This document shows positions 35,391-43,357 of a stretch of DNA of 64,000 nt, one piece after another. A program made the translations under genes and the position numbers. Location of the stretch: positions 62,001 to 126,000 of the forward strand of contig NZ_ANNU01000002.1 of the NCBI RefSeq assembly GCF_000346615.1, given 5' to 3'. How positions within the stretch are numbered: the stretch's first letter is position 1; each line of letters starts with the position of its first letter. Origin of the DNA: Nafulsella turpanensis ZLM-10 (GTDB lineage: Bacteria > Bacteroidota > Bacteroidia > Cytophagales > Cyclobacteriaceae). The notes beneath the pieces are model-generated. The model made no database searches, was not told the origin of the DNA, and was given only the letters and a program-made list of their open reading frames with translations.

Positions 35391-38300
35391 ATGAAAATAA
35401 AATTTTACTTATTAAGTAGTTTATTCTCTCTCCTTAGCATGGCAGCCTTTTCCCAAACTGCCGGTGATTTCCGTTCAGCGGCCTCGGGGAACTGGAATGA
35501 TCCCGCCACCTGGCAAACTTTCAACGGAACCAGCTGGGTTGCTGCCTCAAATTATCCTACGTCTACTGACGGATATATTATATTAGTAGGAGGGAATACT
35601 GTGACAATCCCTTCGGCTGTGTCTATCAAAGCAGACCAGGTTCTTGTTCAGGAAAAGGCCCAATTATTGATTGCTAAGGATGCAACTTTAGATTTGGTTA
35701 ATGGTTTGGGCACTGAACTTGATATTTCACAAGCGGTAAGCGGCACAACTCCTGGAATAGTAAAGGTAAGGGGTCTTCTAAAAGCAAATAATGAGGCTCT
35801 TATTTCATCAACTGTAAGCTCTTTGTTTGTAGAGGATGGAGGAACCTATCAGCACCATTATACAATGACCAATGGAAATATCCCATCCGCTAACTGGGGA
35901 ACAGGTTCTACTCTGTTAATCAGTGGATTAACTTCAAGTGAAGCAGCTCCAGGGAACCTTTCTCAGGATTTCCATCATGTAGTCTGGAATACACCAGACC
36001 TTAATAATACCAATGATGTAATTAACATTGTACCTGGGACGGATCTTAAAAATATTGGAGGAAATCTTTCTATCCTGCATTCAGGTTCTGCTTCTCTCAC
36101 TTTTTCCGGTGAAGCTACAGAAGGGCTTTCCATCAATAATAATTTTAGCATCAGCAACAATTCAAACGTTGAAATTAACGGAAGTGTTCTGGTGAATAAG
36201 ACATTAGAGTTATCCAACAGCACCCTTCTAAATTCAGGTGGATTAACATTGGCTGAGGGGGCTACTTTTCTTTTTGAAGGTACTTCCGTGCTGAATGGGG
36301 TTTCCCCTACTGCAAGAGGGGGCTATAGTGTCCATTATAAAAGTCAAAATACTCCTGTAACTACCGGTTTGGAATTTCCTTCTGGTGGAACCCCTTTGCT
36401 CAATTTAACTGTAGAAAACGGTACCCTCAGCTTATCAAACCCTGACACCGTTAATGGTACACTTCGCATTTTGACTTCAGGTACTTTACTCTTAAATGGA
36501 AAAGATATTTACCTGAAAGGAGATTTTTTTAATGCCGGCACCCTGGAAGCAGGAACAAATAAAGTGGCCTTTATTGGCGTAAGTCCTCAACTGATTGAAG
36601 GTACTTCTGTTACTACTTTTTATGATCTGGAAATTTTAAATTCAACCGCACCTGGACTAACAGCCTATTCGCCCGTAAATATCATTAATTCGGTTGTGCT
36701 TGGTGAAGGAGTTACCTTTGATCCGGATGGAGGGGACCTGGCTACAGATGGAGGGAACAATGTCACTCTCCTATCCACTTCCCTGAACCAGGCTGCCTTT
36801 ATTGCCCCTGTTCCAGCAACCTCACAAATAGCAGGTAACATAGTTTTACAACACTATATTCCTCCAGTACCTATGTACCGGTATTTAACCACCGCCACTA
36901 AAAACTTGATACTAGATCAGTGGACAGATGACTTTGAGGTTTATGGGAGCTATGCGGGAGGACCTGGGGGTAATGCTTCTATGTATGTATATGATGAACC
37001 TCAGGGAAAGTTCCTTGCCTACCCGGGAAGCTCTGGTTCTTTAAGCTCACCCATTGAGGTGGGAAAAGGATATACAGCATACTTGGATGAGGCAACTACT
37101 CCGACAATTATTGACACCAGAGGTCGGGTAATTTCAGGTGGTTTTTCTTTTCCATTAACATACACTATCAATTCACCTGTTCCAGGAGACAATCAGATCG
37201 GCAATCCTTATCCATCTTCTATTGAATGGGCTTCTCCTTACTGGCATAGGGAAAATGTAAGCCCAAGTATAAGAATATATAAAAGAGTTAGCGGCAAAAA
37301 TGTTTATTTAACCTTAAATGCAATTACAGGAATAGGATTAAATGCTGAAAATACTCGAATAGCAAGTGGTCAGGCATTTTTTGCAGAAGCAATCGGACCT
37401 AACCCTCTACTTTCTGCAACAGAAAGCGTAAAAATTGCTACTGCAAGCAAACCATCTATTGAGGATGTAATCGTTGTTACACTTTCCAATAGTACTTTCC
37501 AGGATCAACTGGCTTTAGCCTTCAGAGAAGGTGCAACAGAAAATTATGATGGGAGATTTGATAGCAAAAAAATAAAAAACTCTTCTATTAACCTATATTC
37601 ACAGGCTCCCGATGGAAAAGTAATTGCTCAGAATGTACAAAACTGGTTTTCCTGTACTCTGGATTTCCCAATGGTTATTGACCTTGCTCCAGCTGGTTCT
37701 TACCAGCTTAGCTTCAGCCATTTGGAAAGTTTGAGTAAAGAAGTCGATATTTTATTGCAAGACAATTTCCTGAATTCCAGTACATTGTTGACTCCTGAAA
37801 CAATTTATCAATTTGATATTACTTCAGATCCATTAACCTATGGTTCTGATCGGTTCAGTTTAATCTTAAGCTATTCCATACCTGAAGTTACTTCTATTAC
37901 CTATACAGGTTCCTGCAGTGAAGAGATTCCTGTTACAGTGAATGGAACAGTAGCGGGTAAAAACTACCAGCTATTCAAAGGCACTACAGCTGTCACTGTT
38001 CCTGTAGCGGCCACCTCTGATGTTACCTCTTTCATGATCAGTAAGGCAGATCTTACAGAAGGAATCAATACCATCAGTATCCAGGGCGCACATCCTGGCT
38101 GTACTCCTGTTAGCATGGCAACAGAACTGCAGCTGGATTATAGCGGAAGCTACACCATCAGCAGCACAACAGGAGCAACCTCCTGTACCACAGGAGCAGT
38201 AACTTTAACAGCGGCTGCCTCCTCGGAAAAAGCTTTCTACCGCTGGTATGAAAGCTCAACAGCGGCAACTCCCCTCCAGGAAGGGACCGCAGGTACATTT

Positions 38301-39392
38301 ACAACACCTGTACTGCAGCAATCAGCCACCTATTATGTTGCAGCTGTAAATGCTTATGGATGTGAAAGCCAAAGAGTAGCCGTGGAGGCTGTTATTTTAG
38401 CCGTACCTGAAGTTACTTCCATCACCTATACAGGTTCCTGCAGTGAAGAGATTCCTGTTACAGTGAATGGAACAGTAGCGGGTAAAAACTACCAGCTATT
38501 CAAAGGCACTACAGCTGTCACTGTTCCTGTAGCGGCCACCTCTGATGTTACCTCTTTCATGATCAGTAAGGCAGATCTTACAGAAGGAATCAATACCATC
38601 AGTATCCAGGGCGCACATCCTGGCTGTACTCCTGTTAGCATGGCAACAGAACTGCAGCTGGATTATAGCGGAAGCTACACCATCAGCAGCACAACAGGAG
38701 CAACCTCCTGTACCACAGGAGCAGTAACTTTAACAGCGGCTGCCTCCTCGGAAAAAGCTTTCTACCGCTGGTATGAAAGCTCAACAGCGGCAACTCCCCT
38801 CCAGGAAGGGACCGCAGGTACATTTACAACACCTGTACTGCAGCAATCAGCCACCTATTATGTTGCAGCTGTAAATGCTTATGGATGTGAAAGCCAAAGA
38901 GTAGCCGTGGAGGCTGTTATTCAAAATTTTGAAAAGCCTGTAATAATTATTGAAGATGGTAAGTTAGTTTCCAGCTATACAACAGGAAACCAATGGCTAC
39001 TAAATGGTTCTCCAATTGCGAATGCAAATGGGACCAGTTTTACACCTACAGAAGATGGGACCTACGACCTGGAGGTGAATAACGATGGATGTTTATTATT
39101 AGCAGATGAAATAGCATTTACCATCACGGGAATTGATGAAGAGGATGAAAGTGTCTTCATCTCCTTATACCCCAATCCTGCTCAGAGCTCCTTTAAGGTT
39201 GAAGGGACATTAATAGCTGGAAACACGAAAGGAACATATTATATTTACCAGCTGAACGGAACTATTGTACAACATGGTAGCATTACAAATGAAGAAAATG
39301 TTATCAACATTGAAAGTTTAGATTCTGGTCTCTTTTTAATTAGGATAAAAGCAGGTGAAAAGGTTTTCTTTGAAAAATTGATAAAAAGATAG
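35391..39392 (+). CDS. Large T9SS surface protein with duplicated Ig-like domains
   Basis: 1333 aa. Signal peptide about 1-22 (MKIKFYLLSSLFSLLSMAAF). The N-terminal half (about 25-470) is beta-rich with parallel-beta-helix-like repeats (GNWNDPATWQ and similar, common in Bacteroidetes adhesins), the middle part has a GNPYPSSIEW-type module, then two almost identical Ig-like/SprB-type modules of 175 aa (about 831-1180), and the C-terminus is a T9SS type A sorting domain (YPNPAQSSFKVEG). Cysteines in the repeats (GSCSEE; HPGCTP; TSCTTG; YGCES) suggest disulfide-linked Ig folds. It is probably exported by T9SS and attached to the surface. It is directly followed, without a gap, by the PID-CTERM gene. 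Confidence 0.9.
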   Translation: MKIKFYLLSSLFSLLSMAAFSQTAGDFRSAASGNWNDPATWQTFNGTSWVAASNYPTSTDGYIILVGGNTVTIPSAVSIKADQVLVQEKAQLLIAKDATLDLVNGLGTELDISQAVSGTTPGIVKVRGLLKANNEALISSTVSSLFVEDGGTYQHHYTMTNGNIPSANWGTGSTLLISGLTSSEAAPGNLSQDFHHVVWNTPDLNNTNDVINIVPGTDLKNIGGNLSILHSGSASLTFSGEATEGLSINNNFSISNNSNVEINGSVLVNKTLELSNSTLLNSGGLTLAEGATFLFEGTSVLNGVSPTARGGYSVHYKSQNTPVTTGLEFPSGGTPLLNLTVENGTLSLSNPDTVNGTLRILTSGTLLLNGKDIYLKGDFFNAGTLEAGTNKVAFIGVSPQLIEGTSVTTFYDLEILNSTAPGLTAYSPVNIINSVVLGEGVTFDPDGGDLATDGGNNVTLLSTSLNQAAFIAPVPATSQIAGNIVLQHYIPPVPMYRYLTTATKNLILDQWTDDFEVYGSYAGGPGGNASMYVYDEPQGKFLAYPGSSGSLSSPIEVGKGYTAYLDEATTPTIIDTRGRVISGGFSFPLTYTINSPVPGDNQIGNPYPSSIEWASPYWHRENVSPSIRIYKRVSGKNVYLTLNAITGIGLNAENTRIASGQAFFAEAIGPNPLLSATESVKIATASKPSIEDVIVVTLSNSTFQDQLALAFREGATENYDGRFDSKKIKNSSINLYSQAPDGKVIAQNVQNWFSCTLDFPMVIDLAPAGSYQLSFSHLESLSKEVDILLQDNFLNSSTLLTPETIYQFDITSDPLTYGSDRFSLILSYSIPEVTSITYTGSCSEEIPVTVNGTVAGKNYQLFKGTTAVTVPVAATSDVTSFMISKADLTEGINTISIQGAHPGCTPVSMATELQLDYSGSYTISSTTGATSCTTGAVTLTAAASSEKAFYRWYESSTAATPLQEGTAGTFTTPVLQQSATYYVAAVNAYGCESQRVAVEAVILAVPEVTSITYTGSCSEEIPVTVNGTVAGKNYQLFKGTTAVTVPVAATSDVTSFMISKADLTEGINTISIQGAHPGCTPVSMATELQLDYSGSYTISSTTGATSCTTGAVTLTAAASSEKAFYRWYESSTAATPLQEGTAGTFTTPVLQQSATYYVAAVNAYGCESQRVAVEAVIQNFEKPVIIIEDGKLVSSYTTGNQWLLNGSPIANANGTSFTPTEDGTYDLEVNNDGCLLLADEIAFTITGIDEEDESVFISLYPNPAQSSFKVEGTLIAGNTKGTYYIYQLNGTIVQHGSITNEENVINIESLDSGLFLIRIKAGEKVFFEKLIKR
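37881..38930 (+). repeat. Two near-identical 525-bp direct repeats inside the adhesin gene
   Basis: The unit starting at 37881 recurs at 38406, a period of 525 bp (175 codons, in frame). The first 25 bases differ at two positions (TCTATT versus TCCATC); after that the two copies look identical for about 490 bp until they diverge near 38397/38922. Such DNA-level identity indicates recent duplication or ongoing conversion. Confidence 0.9.
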
Positions 39393-39611
39393 ATGAAAAA
39401 AGCATTAAAAAGTGGAGGGAAGTTGGCTTTCCTCTTTTTCTTCTTAAATATTAGTTATCTCTATTCACAAGTACCTAATAATGGAAATAATCCAAATAAT
39501 ATTCCTATTGATGGAGGAGCCTCCCTACTTGCCGCTGCCGGAGTAGCATATGGGATAAAGAAGTACCGGGATTTTAGAAAAAACTCCTCCGAACAGGAAG
39601 ATAATATGTAA
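39393..39611 (+). CDS. PID-CTERM sorting-domain miniprotein
   Basis: 72 aa. N-terminal signal peptide (KLAFLFFFLNISYLYSQ), a mature segment of only about 15 residues (VPNNGNNPNN), then a PID-CTERM signal: the tripeptide PID, then GGASLLAAAGVAYGIKKY and a basic tail (RDFRKN). The PID motif, hydrophobic helix and basic cluster are the hallmarks of a sorting signal recognised by Bacteroidota exosortases. Its ATG follows the adhesin stop codon with no gap, so it is translated from the same mRNA. An exosortase-like gene lies 1.8 kb away. Role of such a short cargo unknown. Confidence 0.85.
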   Translation: MKKALKSGGKLAFLFFFLNISYLYSQVPNNGNNPNNIPIDGGASLLAAAGVAYGIKKYRDFRKNSSEQEDNM

Positions 39612-39614
39612 TTT

Positions 39615-39646
39615 AAAGCCCTGTTTAACGACAGGGCTTTTTTCAT
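39615..39646 (+). terminator. Intrinsic terminator
   Basis: AAAGCCCTG (39615-39623), 8-base loop, CAGGGCTTT (39632-39640), then a T-run. Perfect stem directly after the PID-CTERM stop codon. Confidence 0.9.
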
Positions 39647-39786
39647 GGAAGAAATTAAAATTATTTGCTGTAGGTGCTAACCAATAACATGAAATGATAC
39701 CTATATTGAAGAGGAAAGAACCTTCTGAAGCGAAGACAGTCTAAAAATCTACTTGCCATTTATGCTAATTAAGTATGCTTTTTACT

Positions 39787-39818
39787 GCTCCTGCTACAGG
39801 GTTGCAGGAGCTTTTTCT
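39787..39818 (+). terminator. Second hairpin terminator/attenuator
   Basis: GCTCCTGC (39787-39794), 9-base loop, GCAGGAGC (39804-39811), followed by TTTTT. Perfect 8-bp stem located only 32 bp before the next start codon; it could end residual transcription or attenuate the membrane gene. Confidence 0.75.
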
Positions 39819-39849
39819 TGTATAAATTCTAGAAATGTTCTAAACATCA

Positions 39850-40686
39850 ATGGGCGCAAACATCATCGATCTTCTCAATATATTTTTACTCGTATTTTCT
39901 TTACTTATCGCCATACTTTTACCATTTGAGACCTTCCTTTTTGCTTATGCCATTTTGGGCCCCTTACATTATTTAACTGAGATTAATTGGTTAAATAACC
40001 GAAGCTATTTTGCCAAAGGAAAAAACCAAGTCTGGATTCTCATTTTATTAACTTTCCTTATTTCTATCCCTACCCTTACGTATGGCCTGTTTGTTTTGGA
40101 AGATAATAGTCTGGTTCATCGAATGGTGAAGCCTCTGCAACAGATATCCAGTGAGCTGATTCTCATTTCCTTCATCACCTCCATCGGATTAGTCTATCTG
40201 CATAAACGGACACAGCTAATCCCCCTTTTATTATTTGCTCTGGGGCTTACCTATTTTATACGGTCCTTACCCTTCTATTCAGTTCTTATTGGCGTTTTTC
40301 TGCCCACCCTTGTTCATGTTTATCTTTTCACTTTAGCGTTCATGCTCCATGGTGTTCTAAAGAGAAAAAATATCATGGGAATTCTTTCTTTTACCCTTGC
40401 CTTATTTTGCCCGCTTATCATCTTCCTCTTACCAGCGGAATGGAGTGTAGGCATGACAGATGAGACGGTGGTATCGAAATACCTGGAAAGCAATTTAAAA
40501 CATCTAAGTATAACTATCGCCGGGCTTTTTACAAATAAGGAGACAAGTCCGGAAAAGCTGATGGTATCAAAAGTTGGCATTCAAATACAGACTTTTATCG
40601 CCTTTGCCTATTTATATCATTATTTAAACTGGTTTTCAAAGATATCCATTATCGGATGGCTTAAAAGTACCTCAGGAAAAAATTAA
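39850..40686 (+). CDS. Polytopic membrane protein, 0-frame part (frameshifted gene)
   Basis: 278 aa, about eight transmembrane helices. Conserved-looking motifs: LPFETFLFAYAILGPLHYLT, HRMVKPLQQ, FLPTLVHVYLFTLAFMLHGVL and IAFAYLYHYLNWFSK with a run of His/Tyr/Asn residues that could bind metal or lipid. I do not recognise the family. Stop TAA is at 40684-40686, but the -1 frame continues from A AAA AAT at 40677-40683 into a further membrane segment that looks like the natural C-terminus. It stands within the exosortase X neighbourhood and may belong to that system. Function unknown. Confidence 0.75.
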   Translation: MGANIIDLLNIFLLVFSLLIAILLPFETFLFAYAILGPLHYLTEINWLNNRSYFAKGKNQVWILILLTFLISIPTLTYGLFVLEDNSLVHRMVKPLQQISSELILISFITSIGLVYLHKRTQLIPLLLFALGLTYFIRSLPFYSVLIGVFLPTLVHVYLFTLAFMLHGVLKRKNIMGILSFTLALFCPLIIFLLPAEWSVGMTDETVVSKYLESNLKHLSITIAGLFTNKETSPEKLMVSKVGIQIQTFIAFAYLYHYLNWFSKISIIGWLKSTSGKN

Positions 40687-40928
40687 CTCTGATAGGAATC
40701 GCCTGGCTGTTTTCCATGTCTTTCTACTACTACGATTACAAGCTCGCTTTTACTGTTCTTTTCTTTATGAGCCTTTTACATGTAGTCTTAGAATTTCCAT
40801 TAAATGTAGTTTGTATCAGGGAGATTTTTTCATCCACTCAAAGGCTGTTGGTTAACAGGGGCAGGAAAAAGCAGGAAGTGAGTTATAATGAAGTGAGTTA
40901 TAATGTAAAAAGAAAAACAGGTGCATAA
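40677..40928 (+). other. C-terminal continuation of the membrane protein in the -1 frame
   Basis: Read in the -1 frame from AAA AAA TTA, the sequence continues KKLTLIGIAWLFSMSFYYYD and KLAFTVLFFMSLLHVVLEFP and ends at 40928 after a basic tail (NVKRKTG). It adds two hydrophobic helices, so the complete protein would be about 359 aa. An internal ATG at 40716 could start a separate 70-aa protein, but it would begin in the middle of a helix. Either a programmed -1 frameshift or an indel in an A6 run. Confidence 0.65.
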
Positions 40929-40944
40929 TAGGCCAGACTAAGCC

Positions 40945-41460
40945 TCATACTTCCTTGCTCCCTTTCTCAGAAAGAGTCAATATGGGAATAAAGAGAATCA
41001 GCAGAAAAGGTAGCTGGAGCAGGTTCTTTAGCTGCTGCGCAACTCCATACCCCAACTCATAGCTTTTTAGCAGCAGGCTCAGGCCTACCAACCCCCCACA
41101 GAGCATACTCAGGAATGCATAGGCTGCAATGACCAGCCAGAAATACGCTTTCTTTCCGAACCACAGCCCTACAATCAAAGCGGAGAAGAGCATCATGCTG
41201 CTGTTCAGCAAAAGAGTGGTGAACCAGCGTGGGTCACGGACAAACTGCTGTAGCAGTCCCTCCATATTCATCGGATAGCTTTGCAGGTTGGGCGCCGAAC
41301 GGCCAATGAGAAAGGGGGCCTCGGAAAGGAAGAAGTTAAGAATGTAGCGCTCCCGGAACCAGCCGATCAGCACGATGCACAGGGCACTCATCAGGATTAC
41401 CGACCAGCTAAAGGGGCCCCTCCCTTTCTTGATGGTGAGGCCGCTTTCAAACATGTGCAT
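40945..41460 (-). CDS. Exosortase X-associated membrane protein
   Basis: 171 aa with about four transmembrane helices and a short soluble loop after the first helix (RERYILNFFLSEAPFLIGRS). Its size, position immediately downstream of the exosortase, and the 14-bp overlap with it match the small membrane protein that accompanies exosortase X in Bacteroidota. No catalytic motif. The C-terminus (LTLSEKGSKEV) is cytoplasmic by charge. Assignment relies strongly on context. Confidence 0.72.
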   Translation of the reverse strand: MHMFESGLTIKKGRGPFSWSVILMSALCIVLIGWFRERYILNFFLSEAPFLIGRSAPNLQSYPMNMEGLLQQFVRDPRWFTTLLLNSSMMLFSALIVGLWFGKKAYFWLVIAAYAFLSMLCGGLVGLSLLLKSYELGYGVAQQLKNLLQLPFLLILFIPILTLSEKGSKEV

Positions 41461-41989
41461 TTTTTGTTCCGGGGCTCTTCTTCTGCGGTACCGGCTGCAT
41501 ATTGACCCACTTCATCCACATCAGAAAAATAGCTGCATAAATAAGGATGGTAAATATATATTTATGACTGATATCCAGCCAGTTAGGGTAATGAAGCTGA
41601 ATGAGGCATAAAAGCACTATCCGTGCAATATTCATGGCATAGATCAGGAGCAGGCCACCCCCGATAAAGGCAAGCTTCTTTCCCCATTGCTTTCCGAACA
41701 GCAGGATAAAGCCGGCAAACATGGCATACAGTACCAGGCCGTTACAGGAGTGGGCAATGTAGAGCAGCGGATTTCCCGCTACCACCATGGCTTCGCCATA
41801 AGAGGTGAGCTGGTTTACGATGGGAATGTCCATCCAGGAAAACACTACACTGCTGTGGGCTGCGGCCAGGGAAGTGAGCCAGTTATCTACCGTACCCTCC
41901 CCTTTCAGCCAGAGCTCATAGCCAAAAATCCACAAAAGTAGAAGTCCAAGGGCTTTGACTACGAAAAGGATAAGTTTCTTATTTTGCAT
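41447..41989 (-). CDS. xrtX: Exosortase X-type transpeptidase
   Basis: 180 aa, about six membrane helices. It carries the exosortase/archaeosortase catalytic triad: Cys82 (AHSCNGL), Arg123 (NIARIV) and His142 (SHKYIF). Exosortases cleave C-terminal sorting signals and attach the protein to a membrane or polysaccharide anchor; the short, EPS-linked Bacteroidota form is exosortase X. The nearby PID-CTERM protein is the likely substrate and the neighbouring polysaccharide genes fit the usual genomic setting. A start at 41989 is used; the ATG is followed by a basic N-terminus (QNKK). Confidence 0.88.
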   Translation of the reverse strand: MQNKKLILFVVKALGLLLLWIFGYELWLKGEGTVDNWLTSLAAAHSSVVFSWMDIPIVNQLTSYGEAMVVAGNPLLYIAHSCNGLVLYAMFAGFILLFGKQWGKKLAFIGGGLLLIYAMNIARIVLLCLIQLHYPNWLDISHKYIFTILIYAAIFLMWMKWVNMQPVPQKKSPGTKNAHV

Positions 41990-42096
41990 GCTTTCCTCTA
42001 CTGAAGACTTTACAGTTTAGTTCCTCCCGGACGATAATTCATAAAGAAGAATTCTTCCTGACCTTAAAATATCCGTTTGTTAAACATACGCAATCT

Positions 42097-43248
42097 TCAT
42101 AAGATTCCAAAAAGCTCCAGGTACTGCTGTTTTAAGTCCTTCTCCTCCAGGTAAGCAACCGCATAAGCATGCGCACCCTGGTGCCAGTGTTGAAATTCCG
42201 GGTCGGGCATATCGGTCAGCTCCTTCAGCTTTTCAATCCAGGGCTTCTGTTGGAGAGGCAGGTCCCAGCCAGCTCTTACCTGCTCCAGCTCCTTCCAGGG
42301 CGTCTGGTTACTTATGAGCACCGGCACCCCTGCTCCCAGGGCTTCAAATATGGCATGGCCGAAGTTTTCTCCCAGCGTAGGCAACACAAAGCAATCGTAC
42401 TGCTGTAGCAGATCCGTAACCTCCTCCGGCGGGATGGCCCCTTTATAATTAACCTGAATATGGGACGGCAGCTGGTTGATTGCCCCCTGCAGCAGCTGCC
42501 AGTAATCCTCCTCCTTTATCGGACCGTAGATGTCATAGGAAAGCTCTAAGCCGGCAGGCACTTCTTTCAGGCACTTCAGTAGGAAGAGCAGGTTTTTGGT
42601 GCGGGCAATGAGAGAGACCGAAACCAGCCGGAGGCTTCCTGCTGCTTTTGTATGCTGCCCTGGGGAGGAAGGAACAAGAGGCACATTCCCCAGCAGGCTA
42701 AGCGGGCCCTTTTTCCCAGAGAACAGCTGGATGTCGGCCTGCTCCTGCGGGTCTGTGGCCTGCCAGTGGAGGCCTTTATGTAAGCCCAAGGCTTTAAACA
42801 CTCTTAAATAGAGCTTCTTTTTAGGGGCTTTAAGAGAAAGGGCAGAAGGCTTAAGCATCCCCCGCGGCGCTAGCACAATCTTCGGCTGCCATGACGAGTC
42901 CTTCAGGCGAAGGAAACGCAAAGCCAGTAAAGGGTACAATACCGCATAGGGGGTAAACAAACCATTGATGTACACGACCTCCGGCCGAATCCTCCTCAGT
43001 TGCTGATACACACACTTTACACTCAGTCCTTTCAGGGAACCATAAAACACCTCTACATTTTTACTGAAGGGGACCCACTGGTCCTTTTCCACGGTTAAGG
43101 GAGCACCTCCTAAATCCACTGCCGAGGTGTAGACGTACATCCGGCAGGATTCAGATAATAGGGCGGTCAGGTTCTGCAGGGAGCGGATAGGCCCCCCTGC
43201 TTTATAAGCAGGGCTAAAGTAGTCGTAGAAAATAAGGATGCTTTTCAA
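42097..43248 (-). CDS. Glycosyltransferase family 4
   Basis: 383 aa, GT-B fold. The N-terminal domain starts MKSILIFYDYFSPAYKAGGP with the typical GGP/I-R-S loop; the C-terminal donor domain has SVSLIARTKNLLFLLK, NYKGAIPPEEVTDLLQ and the GT4 E-x7-E-like FVLPTLGENFGHAIFEALGA motif. It should add a sugar in the surface polysaccharide pathway; donor unknown. Gap of about 107 bp to the exosortase gene downstream, 109 bp from asnB upstream; all on the same strand. Confidence 0.9.
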   Translation of the reverse strand: MKSILIFYDYFSPAYKAGGPIRSLQNLTALLSESCRMYVYTSAVDLGGAPLTVEKDQWVPFSKNVEVFYGSLKGLSVKCVYQQLRRIRPEVVYINGLFTPYAVLYPLLALRFLRLKDSSWQPKIVLAPRGMLKPSALSLKAPKKKLYLRVFKALGLHKGLHWQATDPQEQADIQLFSGKKGPLSLLGNVPLVPSSPGQHTKAAGSLRLVSVSLIARTKNLLFLLKCLKEVPAGLELSYDIYGPIKEEDYWQLLQGAINQLPSHIQVNYKGAIPPEEVTDLLQQYDCFVLPTLGENFGHAIFEALGAGVPVLISNQTPWKELEQVRAGWDLPLQQKPWIEKLKELTDMPDPEFQHWHQGAHAYAVAYLEEKDLKQQYLELFGIL

Positions 43249-43357
43249 AGTTCTTTTTTCATAATAAGTTCAGCCATTAGATTCTTAACTCCACAACTCT
43301 TTTTAAATCAATTTTCCATGGCTTTAGACCCTTGGAAAGTTCTCCCACACCTTAGGG

